From: Pontibacterium sinense
Lineage (GTDB): Bacteria; Pseudomonadota; Gammaproteobacteria; Pseudomonadales; Balneatricaceae
Length of the DNA: 54,071 nucleotides
Reading direction: 5' to 3'
Assembly: GCF_015209595.1 (NCBI RefSeq)
Contig: NZ_JADEYS010000028.1
Span: 1-54,071 of the forward strand
Shown: one piece after another, positions 27,024-34,267 of the stretch
Numbering within the stretch: the stretch's first letter is position 1
How the letters are laid out: each line of letters opens with the position of its first letter
The notes under the pieces: model-generated
Told to the model about the DNA's origin: nothing
The model's input: only the letters and a program-made list of their open reading frames with translations
The model's database searches: none
Position numbers and translations under genes: made by a program

Positions 27024-27815
27024 TTAACGTGTTACCGCCTGGGATGATGTTCGCCAGTCGAGCCAGTACGCGTACTCCACCCGATGAGAACGGATCAGCG
27101 CCTGTTGAAAGGTCGTGCTTGGGGTCGCATTACATTGCACGCCAGTAAACTCTGGCTCGGTCCATCCAGTGCTACCGCCCATATAGTCACGCGTATATCC
27201 CCATGTACCGCAGGCAAGAAGGGTATCGTAACGATCTTCCCGTTCGCACACGACACAGGTCTCAAACTGAACGTTGATGTTCTTCCCCTCCACACCGTAT
27301 GCATCTGACACGTAAGGCGTGTCGTAGATCGCTACGGTAGATGCGCGGGTAGGGCGACCGCTCCAGGGTTTATCCCGATCATCTTCGGGTGTGAGATGCA
27401 TACCGTAACCGTGTTCCAACGGCGCATTGTCATAGAAAGGATTATCAAACTCATCAGGAATATCGATCTGAACGGCGCTTTCCCCGTCAAACAGCCGTGC
27501 GGTGGTACTACGAACCTGTAACAGACGGTATTGGTCACAGCGCGCCGTGTTATCCCCAGTTAGGTGACCGGTTTTATTCGCAAACAGATGGATCTCCAAA
27601 CCGACCCCCGTGGCGTTATCACTCGCGATGTATGAGGCGTTGTCACGACTGCTGTGATACCACTCCTTAGAAAACACCAGAATACCGATATTCTCTTGTT
27701 GGTAACTGACAGGGCATGCTTTACCGACCAACAGCTCCTCGGCAATAACAGTCGACGGCGAAAGTAACACGCTAGCTGTGGCGGCGGTGATTAAAACAGA
27801 TCGTAAGTTCTGCAT
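27024..27815 (-). CDS. Hypothetical secreted cysteine-containing protein
   Basis: The 263 residues begin with a clear signal peptide (SVLITAATASVLLS, cleavage after VIA at about residue 25). The mature part has six cysteines: one near the N-terminus (GKACPV), one at TARCDQY, a pair in ETCVVCERE, LACGTWGY and VQCNAT, probably forming disulfides in the periplasm or outside. It is rich in Y, W and T. No family is recognised. It converges on the calcium-binding gene and borders the cassette remnant. Real coding is supported by length, signal peptide and codon use. Confidence 0.6.
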   Translation of the reverse strand: MQNLRSVLITAATASVLLSPSTVIAEELLVGKACPVSYQQENIGILVFSKEWYHSSRDNASYIASDNATGVGLEIHLFANKTGHLTGDNTARCDQYRLLQVRSTTARLFDGESAVQIDIPDEFDNPFYDNAPLEHGYGMHLTPEDDRDKPWSGRPTRASTVAIYDTPYVSDAYGVEGKNINVQFETCVVCEREDRYDTLLACGTWGYTRDYMGGSTGWTEPEFTGVQCNATPSTTFQQALIRSHRVEYAYWLDWRTSSQAVTR

Positions 27816-27901
27816 AGCGACACCCCAATTCAGTGATGAATCCTGAACACGTTGCTATGCAGTATAGACAGGACGGTCTATTCAGCCTCATATCTACTTA
27901 G

Positions 27902-28174
27902 GTGCGATTTAGAGATCGTTCAGTGGGCTACGGACAGCATTGCCGCCCCGATTTAATACATGTGTGTAAATATTTGCTCGGCATACTTCCAGATGCCTCG
28001 GCCAAGATCTGTGCTCAGCTGTCGGCTGATAAGGATGTGTTAGCGGAGGAGGCGGTTGTTTCAGCTCAGGTGTCCAAACCGGCGGGTGGTATACGTTGCC
28101 CTGAATACGGGGATAGCCATGTACAGAGACTGGGCGAAGTGCACTGGCATCACTATCCCGTAGTCGTTGAATAG
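27902..28174 (+). CDS. Doubtful 90-codon open frame
   Basis: A GTG-started frame of 90 codons is the only candidate between 27816 and 28518. It has no recognisable domain apart from a C-terminal stretch (GIRCPEYGDSHVQRLGE) that vaguely recalls a broken zinc ribbon. There is no clear ribosome site. A minus-strand frame of similar length overlaps, so this may be decayed sequence at the edge of the cassette remnant. Listed only because nothing else explains the stretch. Confidence 0.2.
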   Translation: MRFRDRSVGYGQHCRPDLIHVCKYLLGILPDASAKICAQLSADKDVLAEEAVVSAQVSKPAGGIRCPEYGDSHVQRLGEVHWHHYPVVVE

Positions 28175-28404
28175 CAGTTAAACGCCTCTCAGTCCGGGGT
28201 ATTAACAAAGATCGGGGAAAGTCCCGAGGGTACCCTATTGCCAAAAGTCAGGGACGCGCGTAAAAAGGATGTATTAACGAAAGAAAAAGTGAACTGACAG
28301 GCGTACTCGAGGCCATTGGGAGGCTGAGAACGGTACGTATCTCATATCAGGGTTCACAGGGATTTCAATGGCTTAAAAAGCAAACTCCCTAGGATAAACA
28401 CCTG

Positions 28405-28510
28405 CTCAGTTCAACAGGCGGTTATACCGATGACTGCGTCATCCACATAACCGCTTAAGTGTTAGCTACTCCCCCTAATCATACGAAGGGGTAGTGTTGA
28501 ATAAACTGAG
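28405..28510 (+). other. Three-way-junction inverted repeat before the zinc-ribbon gene
   Basis: The outer stem is CTCAGTT (28405-28411) with AACTGAG (28504-28510), continued by CAAC (28412-28415) with GTTG (28496-28499) across an AATA bulge. Hairpin one is GCGGTTAT (28418-28425) with ATAACCGC (28447-28454), containing GATGAC/GTCATC (28429-28434 with 28438-28443). Hairpin two is CTAC-T-CCC (from 28466) with GGGGTAG (28488-28494). The ends GTTCAAC and GTTGAAT also fit the RYYYAAC/GTTRRRY core sites of an attC. The element may be a diverged recombination site or a folded leader; the ribosome site of the next gene touches its right end. Confidence 0.5.
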
Positions 28511-28518
28511 GAAACAAT

Positions 28519-28758
28519 ATGTCAACTCTCTGCCATTCATGCTGCGCTCCACTAGAAAAGCCGGAGTTCATAGGCCCTTCAGATATTTACTGTAAATACT
28601 GTACTGATGACAGCGGAAAACTTAAACCACGCAAAAGCGTGCAATACGGTATTGCGCAATGGTTAAAATCTTGGCAACCGGGTATCGATGACAACACCGC
28701 ATTAGACCGGGCTAATCACTTCATGAAAGCTATGCCAGCTTGGAGTGAGAAAAATTAA
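28519..28758 (+). CDS. Small zinc-ribbon protein, cassette-type gene
   Basis: The 79 residues start with a zinc ribbon: CHSC at 5-8 and CKYC at 25-28. A helical segment follows (SVQYGIAQWLKSWQPG). The start has a good GAGGAAAC site. The stop codon overlaps the left end of an attC site (R-double-prime core at 28753-28759), which is exactly how integron cassette genes end. Small zinc-ribbon proteins of this kind are frequent in chromosomal cassette arrays. Function is unknown. Confidence 0.72.
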   Translation: MSTLCHSCCAPLEKPEFIGPSDIYCKYCTDDSGKLKPRKSVQYGIAQWLKSWQPGIDDNTALDRANHFMKAMPAWSEKN

Positions 28759-28817
28759 CCATACAAGGCGCACAAGCAAGGACGCAGCAAGCTGCGCCGC
28801 TTTTCTTAGCGTTAGAA
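28753..28817 (+). other. attC recombination site (integron cassette site)
   Basis: The left core is AATTAAC (28753-28759) and the right core is GTTAGAA (28811-28817), recombination point G|TT at 28811/28812. The inner arms GGCGCA (28767-28772) and TGCGCC (28793-28798) pair perfectly, with extra unpaired bases on the right side (G799, C800). Such asymmetry is typical of attC. The segment CTTAGCGTTAGA at the right end is the usual attC tail. The length is 65 bp. It lies between two genes in the same direction, the upstream stop and downstream ribosome site both abutting it. Confidence 0.78.
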
Positions 28818-28832
28818 AGTAGGAGCAAAAAG

Positions 28833-29576
28833 TTGGGAGCATGGGGGGCAGCAATATTCTCAAATGATACAGCGTCTGATGTAAGAAGCGACTATAGGGA
28901 TCATATTGGTGACGGTTTATCTTCGGAAGAGGCTACTTCACTTTTAGAGCAGGAGTATTGTCCAGATAGAGATGATCTCGAACAGTATTGCCCATTTTGG
29001 CTTGGTCTTGCTGCAGCTCAGTTTCAGGTAGGTCGGCTGACGGATAGAGCAAAAAACGCTGCTTTGGAAATAATCCAAGATGAGCTAGATCTGAAGATCT
29101 GGAAAGAAAGCAGCGAAATTAAGAGAAGAAAGACAGCGTTGAACAAGCTTTATGACCAATTAAATGGCCCGCAGAAGAAGCCGGTATCAATCAAAAAAAC
29201 GTATAAAGCAACATGCGAATGGCCTGTGGGGAGCTTGCTTTCTTATCAACTCATTTCTGGAAAGTATATCGTATTTCGTGTCGGGGCAATTCTCAGTGAT
29301 AAAGGTGGCGAATACCCTGAAGTTGAAGTGCTTGATTGGATTGGCGGTGAACTTCCAAGGGAAAAGGATGTTCGGTTTAGTCAAATTCTTCGTCACACTA
29401 TCAGTGGTGGCGGTACGCGATTGTTGGTTTTTCGGTCTAGTGAACGTGAGCTTCCTATAGCTAGATTGGCGTTGATTAGATACGGCAACGGTGATGAGCT
29501 GAAATGGTCGCCCCCAATAGTTACCCACTGGAAGGACTTGGACACCGATCTAAATAATGGATATTCGTTGAAGTAA
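28833..29576 (+). CDS. Cassette-borne protein with MGAWG N-terminus (DUF4259-like)
   Basis: The 247-residue protein starts MGAWGAAIFSNDTASDV, the N-terminal signature of a family (DUF4259-like) common in mobile regions and of unknown function. The N-terminal half is helical; the second half is beta-rich (SLLSYQLISGKYIVFRV, EVEVLDWIGG). The start is TTG at 28833, seven bases after a perfect AGGAG; no ATG would give the signature. The gene is visibly richer in A/T than its neighbours. It is the body of a cassette bounded by attC GTTAGAA at 28811 and TTCTAAC at 29580. Confidence 0.72.
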   Translation: MGAWGAAIFSNDTASDVRSDYRDHIGDGLSSEEATSLLEQEYCPDRDDLEQYCPFWLGLAAAQFQVGRLTDRAKNAALEIIQDELDLKIWKESSEIKRRKTALNKLYDQLNGPQKKPVSIKKTYKATCEWPVGSLLSYQLISGKYIVFRVGAILSDKGGEYPEVEVLDWIGGELPREKDVRFSQILRHTISGGGTRLLVFRSSERELPIARLALIRYGNGDELKWSPPIVTHWKDLDTDLNNGYSLK

Positions 29577-29579
29577 AAT

Positions 29580-29620
29580 TTCTAACAAGTACGGGCACGT
29601 TCAGCCACTTCGTGGCTTGG
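29580..29620 (+). other. Left half of a second attC, truncated
   Basis: TTCTAAC (29580-29586), right after the cassette gene's stop, is the exact reverse complement of GTTAGAA at 28811-28817. That is expected for the two ends of one cassette. The left arm CGGGCACG and a central hairpin AGCCAC (29603-29608) with GTGGCT (29612-29617) follow. The right arm and right core are missing, replaced by IS3-type sequence from about 29621. Confidence 0.6.
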
Positions 29621-29840
29621 AGATTTCCCCCAATAAGGTAGACACCTTCCATAGACAGGTTTACCCCTAGCGTGGAGGTGTGCCATGGCTAAACGGAAGT
29701 ATCGACCTATACGGAAAGGCTTCGCCGCGAAGCGGTGAAGCTGGTGGCCAACCCAGTAATACAGTCACTTCTGTGGCGAAAGCGTTAAGGGTTTGTACCG
29801 GTCATCGAACTTGGCAGTGCCTGTGCCCGCTTGGAGTGAT
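29621..29840 (+). mobile_element. Decayed IS3-family element (left end and orfA fragment)
   Basis: The stretch begins with an IS3-like left end (tcccccaataaggtagacacc, about 29625-29645). An orfA start follows at 29685 (MAKRKYRP). The reading frame then has to be changed to follow the family: EAVKLVA at 29729-29749, VTSVAKAL at about 29764-29787, and LGSACARLE ending at 29836. These fit the helix-turn-helix of IS3 orfA. At least two frameshifts are needed, and orfB and the right end are gone. It is a dead remnant inserted at an attC. Confidence 0.65.
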
Positions 29841-29885
29841 CTGGCGGTCTCTGAGCATGGCCATAAACCTCAGGAGGAGGTAGTT

Positions 29886-30125
29886 ATGAAAGACATTAAT
29901 TCTGACTTAAGAAAGTTAGTGCTCGGAAATGGCATTAAAGGGATTTTGTTGCTGATGTTCTTGCACTATGGTTTCTTTTCTTTCCTTATTCATCTCATCG
30001 GCTTGGTGACAGACTTCGGGAAGCCTGCGTTTGGTGGGCCATGGGGCGTACTGTTGTTTTCTTGTGGTATGGCCTCAGTCTGGCTTAGATGGCCATGTGG
30101 GTCTCGATCTGAAAGTAATATTTGA
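29886..30125 (+). CDS. Small hypothetical membrane protein
   Basis: The 79 residues have two hydrophobic segments: GIKGILLLMFLHYGFFSFLIHLIGLV (about 17-42) and PWGVLLFSCGMASVWLRW (about 52-70). The ATG at 29886 has a very strong AGGAGGAGG site at 29873-29881. No family is recognised. It lies just after the IS remnant in the cassette region, so it could be the gene of a further cassette, but no clear attC follows. A hairpin (AACATTTA 30155-30162 with TAAATGTT 30177-30184) lies downstream. Confidence 0.5.
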   Translation: MKDINSDLRKLVLGNGIKGILLLMFLHYGFFSFLIHLIGLVTDFGKPAFGGPWGVLLFSCGMASVWLRWPCGSRSESNI

Positions 30126-30208
30126 AACGCCGCATCTTAGTAAACGCCATCAATAACATTTAATCCCTTTCGGGCCTAAATGTTTCTTCGTAGTTAATAT
30201 CTGAAAAT

Positions 30209-30793
30209 ATGAACAAGTATCTAGAATCTACAGACTATATAGATTGGAAAACCCCTGAAGTTTTGGCTCAGGCACGAAGCTTATCTAACGGACTTTCTGC
30301 TACTGAAGACGTCGCCAGAGTGTGCTTTGAGTTTGTCCGTGATGAGATCAAACACAGCTGGGATTACGAGATGAACCCTGTGACGTGCAAAGCGTCGGAT
30401 GTGCTGCAATACGGTACCGGCTTCTGTTATGCCAAGAGCCACTTGTTGGCTGCGTTGCTGCGCGCCAATTCAATTCCTGCGGGTTTATGCTATCAGCGGT
30501 TAACGATTACGGATGTGCCTCCCTTTTGCCTGCATGGGCTTAATGCCGTGTATCTTGAGCGACACGGCTGGTATCGCCTTGATGCACGAGGTAATAAGCA
30601 GGGTGTGGAGGCAGCATTCTGCCCACCCAAAGAAAAGCTGGCGTTTCCAATTGTCACGCCCGGAGAGGCGGATCTGCCTGAAATCTGGGCTGAGCCTATT
30701 GCTGCAATTACGCATGCACTCAAGCAGTTCGATACGTATCAGGCACTTGCCGATAACTTGCCCGATGTTGAGCTGGTCTCTGCCAAGAAATAG
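30209..30793 (+). CDS. Transglutaminase-like cysteine protease-fold protein
   Basis: The 194-residue protein has the transglutaminase-like core: catalytic C73 in the GTGFCYAKSHLLAALLRA helix, H109 in CLHGLNAVYL and D125 in WYRLDARG. The family contains cytosolic proteins acting as peptidases or amidases of unknown substrate. No signal peptide is seen, so a cytosolic place is likely. It stands alone, with a hairpin before it and a 53-base hairpin after it. Confidence 0.82.
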   Translation: MNKYLESTDYIDWKTPEVLAQARSLSNGLSATEDVARVCFEFVRDEIKHSWDYEMNPVTCKASDVLQYGTGFCYAKSHLLAALLRANSIPAGLCYQRLTITDVPPFCLHGLNAVYLERHGWYRLDARGNKQGVEAAFCPPKEKLAFPIVTPGEADLPEIWAEPIAAITHALKQFDTYQALADNLPDVELVSAKK

Positions 30794-30819
30794 TTGGCTG
30801 TGTGTCCGAAGAGCTTGAC

Positions 30820-30872
30820 CAGTGTGGCTCGTGTTACCTCTGTCTTGTGACAAAGGTAATTACGAGACACTG
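30820..30872. repeat. 53-bp imperfect palindrome
   Basis: Four nested stems pair in order: CAGTGT (30820-30825) with ACACTG (30867-30872), CTCG (30828-30831) with CGAG (30863-30866), TTACCT (30834-30839) with AGGTAA (30854-30859), and TGTC (30841-30844) with GACA (30849-30852). The loop is TTGT. That makes 20 pairs with small bulges. There is no T run, so it is not a typical terminator. Confidence 0.6.
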
Positions 30873-31015
30873 ATTTAGCCCGCGCAGTGACAGGATATCT
30901 CTGCCTCTTTCAGCTACCTCTGCCTATGTCTAAGAGCAAGAGAACTACACAGTTCATATTGGTCCAGTTGATTGAGGTATCATGTCATCAATCCGGTTAA
31001 TTGAGGGCTGTGGCG

Positions 31016-31603
31016 ATGAGCGAAAGTTGGGATGACTATGCAGATGATTGGGACACCAATCAGGATGTCATCACGTATTCTGAAAAAGCGTATGACTCGT
31101 TGTGTCAGCTGATCAGTCTGGATGGTTTAAGGGTGTTGGATTTTGGCTGCGGTACAGGTCTGCTCACTGAACTCATCTCGCGCAAAGCAGGGGCTGTCGT
31201 GGGCCTGGATTCTTCAGAGAAGATGATCGAAGTACTTCAGCGCAAGCAGTTACCTGGTGTTGATGCGTTAGCTGTGGAATTGTCGGCGCAAGAGGTCGCG
31301 TCGAATCCTCATCTTCATTCGAAATTTGATCTTATTGTCGCGTCGTCGGTCTGTGCTTTTTTGCCGAACTACGAAGATACTTTGTTACTGTTGAAATCTA
31401 TGCTGACGCCTGATGGACTGTTTGTGCAATGGGATTGGTGTCAATCGGAGGCAGAGCCTGACTTTGGGTTCACCGAAGAGATGATTTCGATGGCATACGG
31501 CAAAGCGGGAATGGATGTTCTCAAGATAGACAGACCTTTTGCCCTTGAGGGTAAAGATCGCACGATGTGGGTCATCATGGGCGTAGGTAAGGTTATCGCT
31601 TAA
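31016..31603 (+). CDS. SAM-dependent methyltransferase, class I
   Basis: From ATG 31016 the protein has 195 residues. The start MSESWDDYADDWD and SAM motif I VLDFGCGTGLLTE (about 40-52) are clear, with motif-II acidic GLDS and the later LIVASSVCAFLPN. The substrate is unknown; the type is that of small-molecule methyltransferases. An in-frame TTG at 31001 is less likely. The gene has no operon partner. Confidence 0.82.
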   Translation: MSESWDDYADDWDTNQDVITYSEKAYDSLCQLISLDGLRVLDFGCGTGLLTELISRKAGAVVGLDSSEKMIEVLQRKQLPGVDALAVELSAQEVASNPHLHSKFDLIVASSVCAFLPNYEDTLLLLKSMLTPDGLFVQWDWCQSEAEPDFGFTEEMISMAYGKAGMDVLKIDRPFALEGKDRTMWVIMGVGKVIA

Positions 31604-31694
31604 CCAAGACGAAGATATTTGATGGTTCCAGAGGTTTCGGTGTCTTCTCTAGGCTTGTTTATCCAACTTGGTTTGTGTCACCTCAGCCATTGCT

Positions 31695-32576
31695 CTATTC
31701 GAAGAGTTGTTCGCGAAGGATCGAGCTGGCAGCGCTTAATAGCGGGTTCTCTGCCCGACCTGCAAGGTATGCGAATAACACCTGAACGGTTTGCTGGGCT
31801 TCGCTGATAATTTCAATTTCACCGCACTGTTCCGCTTCTTGTGCTGTCTCTGCATGCAGAAGACCGATACCTACGCCGCCTGCGATCAAGGTGCGGGTCA
31901 CACTTTCCCGATCAATGCTGATTATTCGTTTGGGTCTTATCTGATGTTGCTTAAACAATGTTTCGGCTGCCTGTCCGCAGCAGGAATGTGTGGTTGGGCC
32001 GATCCATGGCAGGTCCGCGAGGGCTTGCCAGTCTAAAGGGTTTGAGGTGGAGACCAGTCCGGGTGGTGCTGCGAGATAGATGCCAAACTGAGTGATTTCA
32101 ATGGTGGCGAGTTCTGAGCCCGGTGTGCCTGCCTCGTTATAAAAACCTGCGTCCAGATGACCGTTGCGGATACCGTTGAGTATTTCAAGAGAAGTACCAT
32201 GCTGGAGTTCAACGTCGACCTCGGGATAACGTTCAGATAGTACCGTCAGCAAATGACCCAGCTCATCCGAACGGGTACTGCCCCCTGCGCCCAGACGCAG
32301 TTTTCCCGTCAGACGTCCTTTGATGCGGGTGGCTTCTTCAAGCAGTTCCCGATGGGCATCCAGTGTCTGTTCCGCTTTGGTCAGCAGTCGTTGACCCTCT
32401 GCGGTTAAACTCATCCCGCGCGGAGTGCGGTCAAACAGTGGGATGCCCAGTGTCTCTTCCATCGCTTTAATATGCGCACTGACGGCGGGTTGGCTCAAGC
32501 AAAGCTGATCGGAGGCATTGGTGATACTGCCCTCACGCGCCACGGCTACGAACGTTTTGAGCTGATGAATTTCCAT
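31695..32576 (-). CDS. LysR-family transcriptional regulator (neighbour of an SLC13 transporter)
   Basis: From the ATG at 32576 (MEIHQLKTFVAVAREGS) the 293 residues carry the N-terminal winged helix (ITNASDQLCLSQPAVSAHIKAMEETLG) and the LysR effector domain. The longer frame beginning at 32657 would add a non-homologous tail, so I reject it. The gene lies 43 bases downstream of the SLC13 transporter on the same strand. It probably controls that transporter in response to its substrate. Confidence 0.87.
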   Translation of the reverse strand: MEIHQLKTFVAVAREGSITNASDQLCLSQPAVSAHIKAMEETLGIPLFDRTPRGMSLTAEGQRLLTKAEQTLDAHRELLEEATRIKGRLTGKLRLGAGGSTRSDELGHLLTVLSERYPEVDVELQHGTSLEILNGIRNGHLDAGFYNEAGTPGSELATIEITQFGIYLAAPPGLVSTSNPLDWQALADLPWIGPTTHSCCGQAAETLFKQHQIRPKRIISIDRESVTRTLIAGGVGIGLLHAETAQEAEQCGEIEIISEAQQTVQVLFAYLAGRAENPLLSAASSILREQLFE

Positions 32577-32619
32577 TCGATGATCCTGTTTTAGGGGCGT
32601 AAGGGCTGATCTTAAGAGT

Positions 32620-34089
32620 TTAAAGCATACCCAATATCTGCCACCACAGCAGGTCAAAGGGCGTTAGTAGCACCGCGCTTATGGCGAACATGATAAGACA
32701 GAGCTTGGTCACGGCTTTGATCGGTAACTGACCGAGTTGTATTGCGGTAATCAGGGGCGGGGCCTGATAGGGCAGAAACACATTGGAAAATGCCAGTACC
32801 TGCGTCATCAACACGGTGGTCAGGGGCAAACCTGTCAGACTGGTTAGATCACTAGCAATCGGTGTGAGGATCGCCGGTACATCGGGCAGGTTGGTGACGA
32901 TCGCGACCAGTGTGGAGATGGCTGTTAGGACAACAATATTCGAGAACGGTTGATCAGCTGAAAACCCAGCCTGTTCGTTCAGGCTTTGCAGCAGGGACTC
33001 CCCCAATCCGGTCGCGGAGATGACCGCACCTAACCCCATGATGCCCGCGACAAAGAGCAGTGGGGCATACTTAATATCCTCATTCAGGCAGTTTTTAGAC
33101 GTAAGCCTGGATGAAGGCCACAGGCAATAGAGTGCAGCAGCCAAGCCGATCCATCCCGGAGAGATGTTGTGAACCCCGTCGGTGAACCAGAGGATGAGGC
33201 ACAGTCCCAATACGGCACTTAAGCGGCGCTCTTCTGAGGACATTGGGTTGCTGGTATCGGATTGAGACGGTGTGCTTTGTGTAGGGGCGCGATCAGGGAA
33301 TATCCACAGAATGACGCACACCAGCAGTGCCGCTTTAAGCGCACCTAACACGGGAAAGTGCAGCAGAAGATAATCCCAATACGCGAGATTCTGGCCATAT
33401 AGGTTTTCCGCCATCCCCGCCAGAATCATATTGGGCGCATTGGACGGAAGGATTGCGAATGCAGGCAGACAGGTACCAAAAGCCGCCGCGGTTAACATGC
33501 CGATCCGACCGTTGGAACCCGCAGGGTATCCACTGTGATCGGCCAGTGCGATGATGATGGGCATCAGTAATACGATACGCCCCATTGCAGAGGGCATCAG
33601 GAATGCCAGCGCGAGGCCAAAGACCACAATGCCTGAAATGACACTGGAATAACGTGTGCCGATCATTCTTGAGAGTAGGGCTGCGGCGCGCCGTCCTAGT
33701 CCTGTGAAGTTGATGGCCGCACCCAGAATCAGTCCGCTAAACAGCAGCCAGAACGTTGATGATTGAAAACCCGAAAATACAGCTTGAGCGGGTGCAATTT
33801 CAAAGACCATCGCCACCATAAAGAAGGCGAGTGCGGGCCAGTATTCGGGTACCGCTGCCGTTGCCCATAAGCCGATGCACAAGACCGTCAGTGCTAAAGC
33901 AGCGGCCATCTGAAATGGCAAAAACTCAGCGGTTATGAACCCGGTAATAATGGCTGCGGTGACAACTGCGATGATCTGTTGTGAACGCCGGGACAACCGT
34001 GACGAGGATGCTTTTATGGATGCGGATATGTCTTCGGGCCGCTCTGTATCCGTTGATACAGGTTGCGATTGGAGTCTATGTTCGCTCAT
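32620..34089 (-). CDS. SLC13/DASS-family anion transporter
   Basis: The 489-residue protein has a hydrophilic N-terminal tail of about 40 residues followed by 11-12 membrane segments. The two substrate/Na+ loops of the DASS fold are visible: LPSNAPNMI in the first half and TNLPDVPAI in the second. Such proteins take up dicarboxylates, sulfate or related anions with sodium. The substrate cannot be told from the sequence. The adjacent LysR gene suggests induction by the substrate. Confidence 0.82.
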   Translation of the reverse strand: MSEHRLQSQPVSTDTERPEDISASIKASSSRLSRRSQQIIAVVTAAIITGFITAEFLPFQMAAALALTVLCIGLWATAAVPEYWPALAFFMVAMVFEIAPAQAVFSGFQSSTFWLLFSGLILGAAINFTGLGRRAAALLSRMIGTRYSSVISGIVVFGLALAFLMPSAMGRIVLLMPIIIALADHSGYPAGSNGRIGMLTAAAFGTCLPAFAILPSNAPNMILAGMAENLYGQNLAYWDYLLLHFPVLGALKAALLVCVILWIFPDRAPTQSTPSQSDTSNPMSSEERRLSAVLGLCLILWFTDGVHNISPGWIGLAAALYCLWPSSRLTSKNCLNEDIKYAPLLFVAGIMGLGAVISATGLGESLLQSLNEQAGFSADQPFSNIVVLTAISTLVAIVTNLPDVPAILTPIASDLTSLTGLPLTTVLMTQVLAFSNVFLPYQAPPLITAIQLGQLPIKAVTKLCLIMFAISAVLLTPFDLLWWQILGML

Positions 34090-34267
34090 GAAAAAACGTT
34101 GCCTCGCGTGTATGCTGTGTCATGAGGCGACAGTACATCCGCGGGTGGCGGGCAATCCAATCGTTTATCCTGAGGGATAGCCTCAGTAAAACGGAAGGGG
34201 CGACCCGCGCCACAGATTACGCCTCTTCATCAGCACTGTTCTTCAAGGAAACGATAGGTACTTTTTT

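Noticed and set aside
28177-28183. GTTAAAC as another integron core site
   Set aside because: The heptamer fits GTTRRRY, but there are no matching arms or partner core nearby; it is likely chance.
29783-29790. GCGTTAAG resembling an attC right core
   Set aside because: It is the VAKAL part of the IS3 orfA fragment, and arms of an attC are not found around it.
29823-29829. GTGCCCG as the missing right arm of the second attC
   Set aside because: It pairs with CGGGCAC at 29592-29598, but in the frame of IS3 orfA it codes for the conserved LGSACARLE stretch, and no GTT core follows.
30155-30184. Third attC after the small membrane protein
   Set aside because: AACATTTA/TAAATGTT forms a neat hairpin, but core and arm spacing do not fit attC; it is kept only as a hairpin.
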